Assembly (NCBI RefSeq): GCF_000819865.1
Contig: NZ_CDDF01000006.1
Coordinates: forward strand, 1-64,000
DNA length: 64,000 bases
Reading direction: 5' to 3'
Source: Aeromonas eucrenophila
Lineage (GTDB): Bacteria; Pseudomonadota; Gammaproteobacteria; Enterobacterales; Aeromonadaceae
Shown here piece by piece: positions 45,218 to 54,345 of this stretch (position 1 is its first letter; each line of letters opens with the position of its first letter). Under the pieces are notes generated by a model. The model was not told the DNA's origin and ran no database searches. It saw only the letters and a list, made by a program, of their open reading frames with translations. The position numbers and the translations under genes are program-made.

Positions 45218-46903
45218 ATGTGGCAAGAAATGATTTATCCGGCGGCCTTCGTGCTGCTGGTCCTGCTGCCGGCACCCCTGCTCGGCAACTACATGTACAA
45301 GGTGTTCGAGGGGCAGAGCCGCTGGCTATCCCCCATCGAGCGAGCGACTATGGCCTGTTGCGGCACCGATGGCCGGGAGCAGGACTGGAAGTCCTACGCC
45401 CTCAGCCTGCTGGCCTTCAACGGCGCCGGCTTCGGCCTGCTGTTCCTGATCCTGATGGCGCAAGGCCTGCTGCCCCTCAACCCGCAGCAACTGCCCGGCC
45501 TGAGCTGGCAAATGGCCTTCAACACCGCGGTCAGCTTCATGACCAATACCAACTGGCAAGCCTATTCCGGTGAGGCCAGCCTCTCCTACTTCAGCCAGAT
45601 GGTGGGGCTCACCACCCAGAACTTCGTCTCCGCCGGCACAGGCGCCGCCGTGGCCGTGGCGCTGTTCCGCGGCATAGCCCGCCAGCAGACCACCCATATT
45701 GGCAACTTCTGGCAGGATCTGGTGCGCTTCTGCCTCTACGTGCTGCTGCCGATGGCGCTGATCATGGCGCTGCTGCTGGTGTGGCAGGGCGTGCCCCAGA
45801 CGCTGTCGGCCTATCTGCCGTTCCACAGCCTGGAAGGTCAGGAACAGCTGCTGCCGCTCGGCCCTGCCGCGTCCCAGATCGCCATCAAGCAGCTCGGCTC
45901 CAACGGCGGCGGCTTCTTCGGCATCAACTCGGCCCACCCGTTCGAGAACCCGACCGCCCTCTCCAACTGGCTGGAAATGGTCGCCCTGCTCACCATAGCC
46001 GCCGCCATGGTCTGCACCCTGGGCCGCTACGTGAAGGACAGCGGCCACGGTCGCGCCATCCTCATCGCCATGACCATCATGCTGGGGCTGGGGCTCTGCC
46101 TCTCCCTCTCCCAAGAGATGAAGCCGGATCCCGCCCTCGCTCACCTCACCACTCAGATGGGCAACTGGGAAGGCAAGGAGAGCCGCTTCGGCCCAGTGCT
46201 CTCCAGCATCTGGGAAGTGGCGACCACGGCCGCCTCCAACGGCTCGGTCAACGCCATGCACGACAGCTTTGCTCCCCTCGCCAGCATGGTCGGCATGATC
46301 AACATGCTGCTCGGTGAAGTGGTGTTTGGCGGCGTGGGTGCCGGTATCTACGGCATGATGCTGTTCGTGCTGCTGACCGTGTTCCTGTGTGGCCTGATGG
46401 TGGGTCGCACCCCGACCTATCTGGGCAAGCGCCTCGGCATCACCGAGATGAAGTGGGTAGTCGCCAGCATGCTGGTGATGCCGGTCGGGGTATTGGTGAT
46501 CGGTGGCGTGACCCTGCTGATGCCGGATGCCGCCACCGTCATCGGTCACGACGGCCCCCACGGCCTGTCACGGCTGATCTATGCCTACGCCTCAGCTGCC
46601 GGCAACAACGGCTCCGCCTTCGCCGGCTTTGCCGCCGCCGATAGCTGGCAGTGCATCGCCATCGGCCTGGCCATGCTGCTCGGCCGCTTCGGTTACATCA
46701 TCCCTGTGCTGGCCATCGCCGGCCAGCTCGCCCGCGCCCCGCGCCAGGAGACGGGTGAAGGTGACTTCCCGATCCGGGGGCCACTGTTTATTACCTTGCT
46801 GATCATCACAGTACTGCTGATTGGCGGCCTCTCCTTCCTGCCACTGCTGGCACTGGGACCGGTGGCCGAACATCTGAGCCTGATACAGGGAGCAATCCAA
46901 TGA
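45218..46903 (+). CDS. kdpA: K+-transporting ATPase subunit A (channel)
   Basis: 561 residues, ten helices. Selectivity-filter regions include [50 protein letters not shown] and [10 protein letters not shown]. It binds and passes K+ in the high-affinity uptake complex. The start at 45218 was chosen for the [12 protein letters not shown]-terminus. Its stop overlaps kdpB by 4 bases. Confidence 0.97.
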   Translation: MWQEMIYPAAFVLLVLLPAPLLGNYMYKVFEGQSRWLSPIERATMACCGTDGREQDWKSYALSLLAFNGAGFGLLFLILMAQGLLPLNPQQLPGLSWQMAFNTAVSFMTNTNWQAYSGEASLSYFSQMVGLTTQNFVSAGTGAAVAVALFRGIARQQTTHIGNFWQDLVRFCLYVLLPMALIMALLLVWQGVPQTLSAYLPFHSLEGQEQLLPLGPAASQIAIKQLGSNGGGFFGINSAHPFENPTALSNWLEMVALLTIAAAMVCTLGRYVKDSGHGRAILIAMTIMLGLGLCLSLSQEMKPDPALAHLTTQMGNWEGKESRFGPVLSSIWEVATTAASNGSVNAMHDSFAPLASMVGMINMLLGEVVFGGVGAGIYGMMLFVLLTVFLCGLMVGRTPTYLGKRLGITEMKWVVASMLVMPVGVLVIGGVTLLMPDAATVIGHDGPHGLSRLIYAYASAAGNNGSAFAGFAAADSWQCIAIGLAMLLGRFGYIIPVLAIAGQLARAPRQETGEGDFPIRGPLFITLLIITVLLIGGLSFLPLLALGPVAEHLSLIQGAIQ

Positions 46904-48957
46904 GCAAGTCCATCTCCATGACAGCCCGCACCAACAAGGTGAAGGGCAAGAAACAGCGCTCACAAATCGTGCAAGCCATGGTCGAGGCGATCTATCGCTT
47001 CAACCCAAAGGCACTGTTTGGCAGCCCCATCCTGTTCACCCTCTGGCTGGCCGCCGTGATGGCGACCGTCGAGTCCCTGCTGGGCCAACCCCTGTCGGGA
47101 GTGGCCCCCAGCCTGGCCTGGCAGCTGACCGCCTGGCTCTGGCTGACCCTCTGGTTTGCCAACTTCGCCGAGACCCTGGCCGAAGGGCGCGGCAAGGCGA
47201 GGGCCGACAGCCTGAAGGCCGGCATGAGCCAGCTCAGGGCCCGCAAGGTCAGCGATCCTCGCGATGGACATGGGGAGTGGGTGCCCGCCACCAGCCTGCT
47301 CAAGGGAGATCTGGTGCTGGTGCGCAGCGGCGAGATGATCCCGGCCGACGGTGAAGTGGTGGCCGGCATCGCCTCGGTCAACGAGGCCGCCATCACCGGC
47401 GAATCCGCCCCCGTCATCCGCGAATCCGGCACCGACCGCAGCGGCGTGACCGGCAACACCACAGTGGTCTCCGACGAGATCTGGGTAAAGGTCAGCAACA
47501 ATCCGGGGGAAAGCACGCTGGATCGGATGATTGCGCTGGTGGAAGGGGCCAAGCGCCAGAAGACCCCGAACGAGATGGCACTCGATGCCCTGCTGGTGGG
47601 GCTGACCCTGATCTTCCTGCTGGTGGTCGCCACCCTGCCCTGGTTCCTCGACTACAACGGTACCCAGGTGCCGAGGCTCTACCTGCTCGCCCTGTTCATC
47701 ACCCTGATCCCGACCACCATAGGCGGCCTGCTCTCCGCCATCGGCATCGCCGGCATGGACCGGCTGGTGAAGCTGAACGTGATCGCCAAGTCGGGTCGTG
47801 CGGTGGAAGCCGCCGGTGACGTGCGCACCCTGCTGCTGGACAAGACCGGCACCATCACCTTCGGCAATCGCATGGCCGACGAGCTGATCCCGGCCCCCGG
47901 TGTGGATCCCGCCCTGCTGGCCCAGGCGGCCATGCTGGCCTCCCTCGGTGACAATACACCGGAAGGCAAGTCCATCCTGACCCTGGCCGGCAAGAGCATG
48001 GCCAAGCCGAGCCAACTGGAGAGTGACAAGTTGATCCCGTTCAGCGCCGAGACCCGGTTGAGCGGACTGGATCGCAACGGTCATCAATATCGCAAGGGGG
48101 CTGTGGATGCTGTGCTCAACTACCTCTCCCTCGAGCGCAAATCGGTGCCGGAGCCGGTCCTGAAGGCGGTCGACCACATCGCCCGCCAGGGCGGCACCCC
48201 GCTGCTGGTCTGCACCCAGGAGCAGTTGTTGGGGGTGGTGTTCCTCAAGGACATCATCAAACCCGGCATCAAGGCCCGCTTCCAGATCCTGCGCCACATG
48301 GGGATACGGACAGTGATGATCACCGGAGACAACCCGCTGACCGCCGCCGCCATCGCCGCCGAGGCCGGGGTGGATGACTTCATCGCCGAAGCCACCCCGG
48401 AGAAGAAGCTGGCCTACATCCGCCAGGAGCAGGCCGATGGCCGCCTGGTCGCCATGTGCGGCGATGGTGCCAACGACGCGCCGGCGCTGGCCCAGGCCGA
48501 CGTGGGTCTGGCCATGAACGAAGGGACCCAGGCCGCCAAGGAGGCGGGCAACCTGGTGGATCTGGACTCCAACCCCACCAAGCTGCTGGACGTGGTGCTG
48601 GTGGGCAAGCAGTTGCTGGTGACCCGCGGGGCGTTGACCACCTTCTCCATCGCCAACGACGTGGCCAAGTACTTTGCCATACTGCCGGCCCTGTTCATCG
48701 CCGCCTATCCGCAGCTGGGTGCGCTGAACCTGATGCAGCTGGGCAGCCCGCAGAGCGCCATTCTGTCGGCCATCATCTTCAACGCCCTGATCATAGTGGC
48801 GCTGGTGCCGCTGGCCCTGCGCGGGGTCAGCCTGAAGGGATCCGCCGCCAGCCTGCTGCGCCGCAACCTGCTGATCTACGGCGTCGGTGGTCTGCTGGTG
48901 CCTTTCATCGGCATCAAGCTGATCGACTTGGTCATCACGGGCCTGGGTCTGGTGTAA
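46900..48957 (+). CDS. kdpB: K+-transporting P-type ATPase subunit B
   Basis: 685 residues. P-type ATPase motifs: [10 protein letters not shown], phosphorylation site [13 protein letters not shown], and hinge [17 protein letters not shown]. The N-terminal extension ([18 protein letters not shown]) is basic. It hydrolyses ATP to drive K+ uptake. The last 23 codons reappear in diverged form 40 bases downstream (48996-49068). Confidence 0.97.
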   Translation: MSKSISMTARTNKVKGKKQRSQIVQAMVEAIYRFNPKALFGSPILFTLWLAAVMATVESLLGQPLSGVAPSLAWQLTAWLWLTLWFANFAETLAEGRGKARADSLKAGMSQLRARKVSDPRDGHGEWVPATSLLKGDLVLVRSGEMIPADGEVVAGIASVNEAAITGESAPVIRESGTDRSGVTGNTTVVSDEIWVKVSNNPGESTLDRMIALVEGAKRQKTPNEMALDALLVGLTLIFLLVVATLPWFLDYNGTQVPRLYLLALFITLIPTTIGGLLSAIGIAGMDRLVKLNVIAKSGRAVEAAGDVRTLLLDKTGTITFGNRMADELIPAPGVDPALLAQAAMLASLGDNTPEGKSILTLAGKSMAKPSQLESDKLIPFSAETRLSGLDRNGHQYRKGAVDAVLNYLSLERKSVPEPVLKAVDHIARQGGTPLLVCTQEQLLGVVFLKDIIKPGIKARFQILRHMGIRTVMITGDNPLTAAAIAAEAGVDDFIAEATPEKKLAYIRQEQADGRLVAMCGDGANDAPALAQADVGLAMNEGTQAAKEAGNLVDLDSNPTKLLDVVLVGKQLLVTRGALTTFSIANDVAKYFAILPALFIAAYPQLGALNLMQLGSPQSAILSAIIFNALIIVALVPLALRGVSLKGSAASLLRRNLLIYGVGGLLVPFIGIKLIDLVITGLGLV

Positions 48958-48995
48958 GGGGACGCGATGCAGGTTGTGGAAGCGAGGACATCCAT

Positions 48996-49068
48996 GGCCT
49001 GCTGGTGCCCCCCATTAATCAGCATCAAGCTGATCGACCTGATCATCATCGGCCTGGGGCTGGTGTAA
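48996..49068 (+). repeat. kdpB: Relic copy of the kdpB 3' end
   Basis: Aligns with 48889-48957. Differences include third-position changes (GGT/GGC, CCT/CCC, TTG/CTG, GGT/GGG), a few conservative replacements (V to I), and a small length change near the 5' end that shifts frame. It ends in the same LGLV-stop. It lies between kdpB and kdpC. Confidence 0.88.
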
Positions 49069-49080
49069 CGACGACATAGC

Positions 49081-49105
49081 GGGGTGCAAGCCTGGCCTGC
49101 ACCCC
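49081..49105 (+). terminator. Hairpin between kdpB and kdpC
   Basis: Stem GGGGTGCA/TGCACCCC with a 9-base loop, then ATCAATCTGTTT. It could lower transcription of kdpC or protect the upstream message; it is not a classical terminator. Confidence 0.35.
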
Positions 49106-49131
49106 ATCAATCTGTTTGGAGCAAGAAAATC

Positions 49132-49659
49132 ATGATAGCAATCAGAACCCTGCTGACCCTGACCCTGCTGCTGGGCGTCGGCTACCCGCTGGCGGTGACC
49201 GGGCTGGCCCAGCTGATGTTCCCCTGGCAGGCCAACGGCAGCCAGCTGACCAACGGCAAACAACAGCTGATCGGCAGTGCCCTGCTGGCGCAAAAATTCG
49301 AGCGAGCCGAGTACTTCCACTCCCGCCCCTCCGCCAGCGACTTCGCCACCCTAGGCGGTGGCGCATCCAATCTGGGCATGAGCTCACCGCTGCGGGCCGA
49401 GTTCGCCAAGGCAGAAGCCAAAGTGCAGGGCGGTGACCCCTCGCCAACCCTGCTGACCCGCTCCGCCTCCGGCCTGGATCCTCATCTGCCGCTGGATGCC
49501 GTACAGGCCCAGGTGGAGCGCATCGCCAAACAGCGTGGGCTGGATCCCGCCGCCTTGACGGAGCGGGTTCAGTCCGGGGCGCAAGCTGGTATCCTTGGCC
49601 CCCGGGTGGTCAACATTCTCCAGCTGAATCTCTGGCTAGATAAGGACAAGGATGCATGA
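49132..49659 (+). CDS. kdpC: K+-transporting ATPase subunit C
   Basis: 175 residues. One N-terminal helix (RTLLTLTLLLGVGYPLAVTGLAQLMF) and a periplasmic domain with FHSRPSASDF, GGGASNLG and GLDPHLPLDAVQAQVERIA. It helps ligand binding by KdpFABC. The start at 49132 was chosen; a longer frame from 49084 has no matching residues. The last codons are echoed at about 49721-49762. Confidence 0.95.
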   Translation: MIAIRTLLTLTLLLGVGYPLAVTGLAQLMFPWQANGSQLTNGKQQLIGSALLAQKFERAEYFHSRPSASDFATLGGGASNLGMSSPLRAEFAKAEAKVQGGDPSPTLLTRSASGLDPHLPLDAVQAQVERIAKQRGLDPAALTERVQSGAQAGILGPRVVNILQLNLWLDKDKDA

Positions 49660-49720
49660 TGAGGGTTCTGGCTGGCTCAGCCGGCAAGGGTACGACATTG
49701 CCGGCGATCCCCGTTTTCGA

Positions 49721-49762
49721 GCCGAGCCTGCAGTTGCTCGATAAGGATAATGATGCGTGATG
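49721..49762 (+). repeat. Relic of the kdpC 3' end and kdpD start
   Basis: CTCGATAAGGATAATGATGCG followed by TGATGAGG repeats the true kdpC end (49636-49662). LDKDKDA becomes LDKDNDA, with GAC/GAT and GCA/GCG changes. Here the kdpC-like stop overlaps the kdpD start in the manner the original junction probably had. The 60-base insert before it has no recognised content. Confidence 0.75.
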
Positions 49763-52341
49763 AGGTACGGGCCGACGCCTTGCTGGCGAGCCTGGAGCAG
49801 GAACACAAGGGCAAGCTGAAGGTCTTTCTCGGCGCCGCGCCCGGCGTCGGCAAGACCTACGCCATGCTGCAGGCGGTGCGGGAACAGGCAAGGGAAGGGG
49901 TCGATATCCTGATCGGGGTGGTGGAGACCCACGGGCGCCAGGAGACCCTGGCCCTGCTCGACAAGCTCGCCATCCAGCCGCGCAAGATCCATCTCCACCG
50001 CCAGCAACGGCTGGAGGAGATGGATCTGGATGGCTTGCTCGCACGCAAACCCGCCATCGCCGTGGTGGATGAGCTGGCCCACAGCAACGCCCCGGGCAGC
50101 CGTCACGAGAAGCGCTGGCAGGATGTGGAGGAGTTGCTCGGTGCCGGCATCGACGTCTACTCCACCCTCAACGTGCAGCACCTGGAGAGCCTCAACGATC
50201 TGGTGTGGCAACTGACTGGGGTCAGGGTCAAGGAGACACTGCCGGATCAGGTGCTGCTGGAAGCGGACAGCATCATACTGATAGACCTGCCCCCCAAGGA
50301 GCTGCTCGGCCGGCTCAAGGAGGGCAAGGTCTATGTGCCCCATCAGGCCAAGGCCGCCCTGCAATCCTTCTTCTCCCTCAACAACCTGACCGCCCTGCGC
50401 GAGCTGGCGATGCAGACGGCCGCCAGCCACGTGGAGGGGGATCTGCAACTGCAGTGGCAGGCGGCGGGCAAGACCACCCAGCCGCTGCGGGGCAAGCTGA
50501 TGGTCTGCCTAGGTGATCAGCACGGCTCGTCCCTGGTGCGCTACGGTCACCGCTTCGCCCAGCGCCGTCAGCTGCCCTGGCTGGTGGTCCACGTGGACAG
50601 CAAGGGGCGCCGCACGGCCGAGCTGGAGCAGGCGCTGGCACTGGCCTCCCAGCTGGGGGCCAAGGTGCTGACCCTCTCCAGCCCGGCGGTCGCCGATACC
50701 CTGCTGGAGACAGCCGAACAGCAGCAGGTGTCGCAACTGCTGCTCGGCAAACCCCACAAGGCGCCCTGGCGCCGCTCCTTGGTGCAGCATCTGCTGAAAC
50801 AGGCGCGGGGACTCGAGATCACCCTGGTCGACACCGAGAAACGCAGACCGAGCCTGGGGCTGCATCCCTCGGATCCCAAGGATATTCGACAGAGCCTGCT
50901 GGCCCTGCTGATCATGGGCATCACCTCGGCCACCGCCTGGGGTCTCTCCCACTGGTTGCCCCCGGCCTCAATGCCATTGCTGTTCGTGCTGGGGGTGCTG
51001 GCCACGGCGCTCTCCACCAGCCTGGTGCCGGCTATCCTGGCGGCGGTGCTGGGCTTCGTCGCCCACAACCTGTTGTTCACCGCCCCCCACTTCTCCCTGA
51101 GCGTGGCCAGTCACAGCGATCTGCTCAACCTGTTCGTGCTGCTCATCGTCGGCATGGCGGCCGGGCGGCTCGCCTCCCGCCAGCGCCAGCAACTGGTGGG
51201 CCTGCGCGAGACCCAGCAGCTCGGCAATGCCCTGCTATCGCTGAGCCAGGGGCTGGCCACCGCCAGCAGCCCGGTCGAGGTGCTCAGGCAAGGCACTCAG
51301 GCCATCTCGCTGGCACTGGGCCAACCCGTGTTCGCCCTCGATGAGGATTACCAGTACCGGGCGGGAGACGAGCAGAAGCCGCCGGGCCAGACCGACAAGG
51401 CGGCCATCGACTGGTGTCTGGCCCAGAAGCTGAGCGCCGGGGCCCACACCGCGACCCTCAACGCGGCCGAGGCCCAGTATCACCACCTCACCGACGAGCT
51501 GGTGCTGGGCATCAGGTTGGCCAATCCGCTCGCCTCCTCCGCCGAGCATCAGTTGCAGGCGCTGCTCACCGATATCCGCGCCGCCCTTGCCCGGATCGAT
51601 CTCAACGAGCGGCTGGCCGACAGCCAGCTGCAGGCCGAAACCGACCGGCTGCGCGCCGCCCTGCTCTCCTCGGTGTCGCACGATCTGAAGACACCGCTGG
51701 CCACCATCATAGGGGCCGGCAGCACCCTGCTGGAATACGGTGATCGGATAAGCCCGGAGGATCGCGACGAGCTGCTGCATTCGGTGCAGGACGAGGCGCG
51801 CCGCCTGCACAGCTATGTGCAGAACCTGCTGGACATGACCCGCATCGGCTCACCGGACTTCCAGCTAAAACGGGACTGGGTCGATCTGGCGGATCTGGTG
51901 GAGAGTGCCCGCAAGCGGCTGGACTCCTCCTGGCGCCAGCACAAGCTGCTCATTCACTTCGATCAGCAGATCCCCCAGCTCTACGTGCACGGCGCCCTGA
52001 TCGAGCAGGTGCTGGTCAACATACTCGACAACGCCTCCCGCTACTCGCCGGCCGGCACCCCCATCGAGTTCAAGGTGATGCTGGCCACCCCGGATCTCAT
52101 CATCGACATCATCGACATCGGGGTCGGCATCGCCACCGCGGACAGGGACAAGATCTTCAATCTGTTCTACACCCAGCCGGTCGGCGATGGCGGCAGCCGC
52201 GGCACCGGGCTTGGCCTCGCCATTTCTCGCGCTATGATAGAGGCCCACGGCGGCCGCATCTGGGCATTTTCCGGCCCCAACGGCAACGGTACCTGCATGC
52301 GCATCTCCCTGCCGCTCGCCCTCAATTCACCGGAGGTGTAA
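49750..52341 (+). CDS. kdpD: Osmosensitive K+ sensor histidine kinase KdpD
   Basis: 863 residues. KdpD domain with Walker A GAAPGVGKT (about 30-38) and VVETHGR, a Usp-like domain (about 250-370), four helices (about 395-500), GAF, HisKA with SVSHDLKTPLA, and HATPase (VLVNILDNASRYSPAG, GTGLGLAISRAM). It senses K+ limitation and phosphorylates KdpE. The start is one of two adjacent ATGs behind AAGGA. Its stop overlaps the kdpE start by one base. Confidence 0.96.
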   Translation: MMRDEVRADALLASLEQEHKGKLKVFLGAAPGVGKTYAMLQAVREQAREGVDILIGVVETHGRQETLALLDKLAIQPRKIHLHRQQRLEEMDLDGLLARKPAIAVVDELAHSNAPGSRHEKRWQDVEELLGAGIDVYSTLNVQHLESLNDLVWQLTGVRVKETLPDQVLLEADSIILIDLPPKELLGRLKEGKVYVPHQAKAALQSFFSLNNLTALRELAMQTAASHVEGDLQLQWQAAGKTTQPLRGKLMVCLGDQHGSSLVRYGHRFAQRRQLPWLVVHVDSKGRRTAELEQALALASQLGAKVLTLSSPAVADTLLETAEQQQVSQLLLGKPHKAPWRRSLVQHLLKQARGLEITLVDTEKRRPSLGLHPSDPKDIRQSLLALLIMGITSATAWGLSHWLPPASMPLLFVLGVLATALSTSLVPAILAAVLGFVAHNLLFTAPHFSLSVASHSDLLNLFVLLIVGMAAGRLASRQRQQLVGLRETQQLGNALLSLSQGLATASSPVEVLRQGTQAISLALGQPVFALDEDYQYRAGDEQKPPGQTDKAAIDWCLAQKLSAGAHTATLNAAEAQYHHLTDELVLGIRLANPLASSAEHQLQALLTDIRAALARIDLNERLADSQLQAETDRLRAALLSSVSHDLKTPLATIIGAGSTLLEYGDRISPEDRDELLHSVQDEARRLHSYVQNLLDMTRIGSPDFQLKRDWVDLADLVESARKRLDSSWRQHKLLIHFDQQIPQLYVHGALIEQVLVNILDNASRYSPAGTPIEFKVMLATPDLIIDIIDIGVGIATADRDKIFNLFYTQPVGDGGSRGTGLGLAISRAMIEAHGGRIWAFSGPNGNGTCMRISLPLALNSPEV

Positions 52342-53024
52342 TGGCGCACATATTGGTCATCGACGATGAGACGGCCATCCGCCGCTTCCTGCGCATCAGC
52401 CTGACCGCCGAGGGGCACCAGGTCAGCGAGGCGGTCGGCGTCAATGACGGCCTGGCCCAGTATCGCCACCTCAACCCCGACCTGGTGATCCTGGATCTGG
52501 GGCTGCCGGACGGAGACGGCATCCAGATCCTGCAAGCCATCAGGGAGCATCATCAGCACCCGGTGCTGGTGCTGTCGGCGCGGGATTCGGAGCAGGAGAA
52601 GGTGCGGTTGCTGGATGCCGGCGCCAACGACTACATGAGCAAGCCGTTCGGCATCGGCGAGATGATGGCGCGGATCCGCGTGCTGCTGCGGCAGCGGGCC
52701 GGGGCCAGCAGCGGCGAGTGCCGCCACTTCCCCCAGTGCGGCCTGAGTCTGGATACCAGCAGCCACAAGGTGAGCCTGCACGGAGAGGAGATCCCCCTGT
52801 CCCGCAAGGAGTTCGCCCTGCTGCAGGCGCTGGTGTGCCACCCCGGCAAGCTGGTGATGCAGACCCAGCTGCTCAACGACATCTGGGGACCGAGTCACAA
52901 GGAAGACACCCACTACCTGCGCATCGTCATCGCCAGCCTGCGCAAGAAGCTGGCCGACAATCCCCAACAGCCCAGCCTGATCGAGACAGAATCCGGCATC
53001 GGCTACCGCTTTATCGGCAGCTGA
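52341..53024 (+). CDS. kdpE: Response regulator KdpE
   Basis: 227 residues, OmpR/PhoB type. Receiver with the acidic pair in VIDDE and phosphoacceptor Asp in LVILDLGLPDGDG; winged helix (PLSRKEFALLQALVCHPGKLVMQTQLLNDIWG, HYLRIVIASLRKKL, ESGIGYRFIGS). It activates kdpFABC. Its last 18 codons are repeated downstream with only synonymous changes. Confidence 0.97.
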   Translation: MAHILVIDDETAIRRFLRISLTAEGHQVSEAVGVNDGLAQYRHLNPDLVILDLGLPDGDGIQILQAIREHHQHPVLVLSARDSEQEKVRLLDAGANDYMSKPFGIGEMMARIRVLLRQRAGASSGECRHFPQCGLSLDTSSHKVSLHGEEIPLSRKEFALLQALVCHPGKLVMQTQLLNDIWGPSHKEDTHYLRIVIASLRKKLADNPQQPSLIETESGIGYRFIGS

Positions 53025-53033
53025 TGTTTCAGC

Positions 53034-53129
53034 AAGAAGAAGCTGGCCAGCAGCATCATCCCCATCAGCCCAGCCTGATCGAAACTGAATCCGGCATCGG
53101 CTACCGCTTCATCGGCAGTTGATGTTTCA
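53034..53129 (+). repeat. kdpE: Relic copy of the kdpE 3' end
   Basis: 53066-53129 repeats 52968-53031 over 64 bases with four differences (GAG/GAA, ACA/ACT, TTT/TTC, AGC/AGT), all silent. Similarity extends weakly back to about 53034 (AAGAAGCTGGCC) with a frame-shifting length change. The copy ends within a parS-like site. Confidence 0.93.
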
Positions 53130-53138
53130 CGTGGAACG
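53123..53138. other. parS-like site 1
   Basis: TGTTTCACGTGGAACG, 15 of 16 matches to TGTTNCACGTGNAACA. It overlaps the stop codon of the MFS gene and abuts the kdpE relic. parS sites bind ParB for origin segregation. Confidence 0.85.
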
Positions 53139-54254
53139 ACGCCAGCTGCACAACACGGCCAGCAAGCCGCAGCCGATAAGCAGCAATCCCAGATCCTGCA
53201 AGGCGGCTGCCAGCGCCAACCCCTGGCTGAGCAGCAGGTAGTAGGCCAGACCGAACAGGGCACCGGCACTGCCCGCCACCTCTCGATAGGCCAGCAAGGC
53301 CTGACTCAGCACGTTGGGGATGGCGATACCAAAGGCCACCACTATTCCCATCATGGGCAGCAGGAACCAGAGCGAGCCTTGCGTCGCCCACAGAACCCCA
53401 CCTGAACCCAGCGCCAGGCCAGCGGCCAAGCGGATAAGGGATGACGGCTGCCAACCCTTTCTCAGCAGGCGCTTGTTCAGCAGGCTGCCGGCAAGCGTCG
53501 CCAGAGCCAGCCCCATGCCGGAGTAACCAAACTCGTTGATGCTCAAGCCGAGCGAGGCGAATAGGAAGGGGGCCAGGCTGTAGTAGCCAAACAGCATGGT
53601 GTTGAACAGGGCGACCAGCAGGGCGCTGTGCCAGAGCCCGGCATCCCGCGCCATCCGGCGCGCCAGCGGCCACAAGGCAATCCGAGTAGTAGTTTCTGGA
53701 CGGGTTTCCGGCAACCGCCAACCGGCGATCAGCAACAGTCCAAGGGCCAGCATCAGCAAGGCGCCGAACACACCGAGATGGCCAAAGCGCCCGACCAGCA
53801 GGCCACCGCTCATCAAGCCCATCACCGGGCTGAGAGACAATGCCACCCCCATCACCGAGAAGACCTTGGCCAAATCGCTACCCTGGTAGCTGTCGCGCAG
53901 CATGGTCTGGGTTACGACGGATCCCACGGCGGCACCGAAGGCCGAGATGACCCGCGCGACCAGCAGAGTTTCAAATTCGGTAGCCAGCAGCGCCAGCAGG
54001 GTGCCGAGCCCGTAGGTCAGCAGACCGGCCAGCATGGCCGGACGCCGTCCGATCAGATCGCACAGCCGCCCCCAGCAGACCACGCCCACCGCAAACGCCA
54101 GAAAATAGACCGACAGGGTCTGGGACGCCAGCCCTTCGCTCACCCGGAACGCCGTGGCGATCTGGGTCAGTGCGGGGCTATAGATGGTCTCCACTATCTG
54201 CGGGAACATCATCAATCCAACCACCAGCCAGAGCGGTGGCGACTTGTTGTTCAT
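53127..54254 (-). CDS. Bcr/CflA-like MFS drug transporter
   Basis: 375 residues, twelve helices. MFS motif A-like segment GRLCDLIGRRPAMLAG and the antiporter-type VARVISAFGAAVGSVVTQTMLRD are those of the drug:H+ antiporter-1 group. The start at 54254 has GAGGAGG about 6 bases upstream; an ATG 15 bases earlier is less suited. Divergent from an AraC regulator that probably controls it. Substrate unknown. Confidence 0.88.
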   Translation of the reverse strand: MNNKSPPLWLVVGLMMFPQIVETIYSPALTQIATAFRVSEGLASQTLSVYFLAFAVGVVCWGRLCDLIGRRPAMLAGLLTYGLGTLLALLATEFETLLVARVISAFGAAVGSVVTQTMLRDSYQGSDLAKVFSVMGVALSLSPVMGLMSGGLLVGRFGHLGVFGALLMLALGLLLIAGWRLPETRPETTTRIALWPLARRMARDAGLWHSALLVALFNTMLFGYYSLAPFLFASLGLSINEFGYSGMGLALATLAGSLLNKRLLRKGWQPSSLIRLAAGLALGSGGVLWATQGSLWFLLPMMGIVVAFGIAIPNVLSQALLAYREVAGSAGALFGLAYYLLLSQGLALAAALQDLGLLLIGCGLLAVLCSWRRST

Positions 54255-54300
54255 GACAAACCTCCTCAATCAAGGCGGCCAGTCTAGTGAGAAACAGCAT

Positions 54301-54345
54301 GTCTGATTACAATAAGCAGGACTATAAACATCAATAATCAGACAG
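54301..54345. promoter_or_regulatory. Inverted repeat between MFS and AraC genes
   Basis: TGTCTGATTA (54301-54310) and TAATCAGACA (54336-54345) are perfect inverted arms, 25 bp apart, the right arm touching the AraC start codon. Probably the operator of the AraC protein. Confidence 0.6.

Noticed and set aside
50587..50602. TGGTCCACGTGGACAG in kdpD as a fifth parS
   Set aside because: It is palindromic around CACGTG but misses several consensus positions (TGTTNCACGTGNAACA) and is explained by VVHVDS codons.
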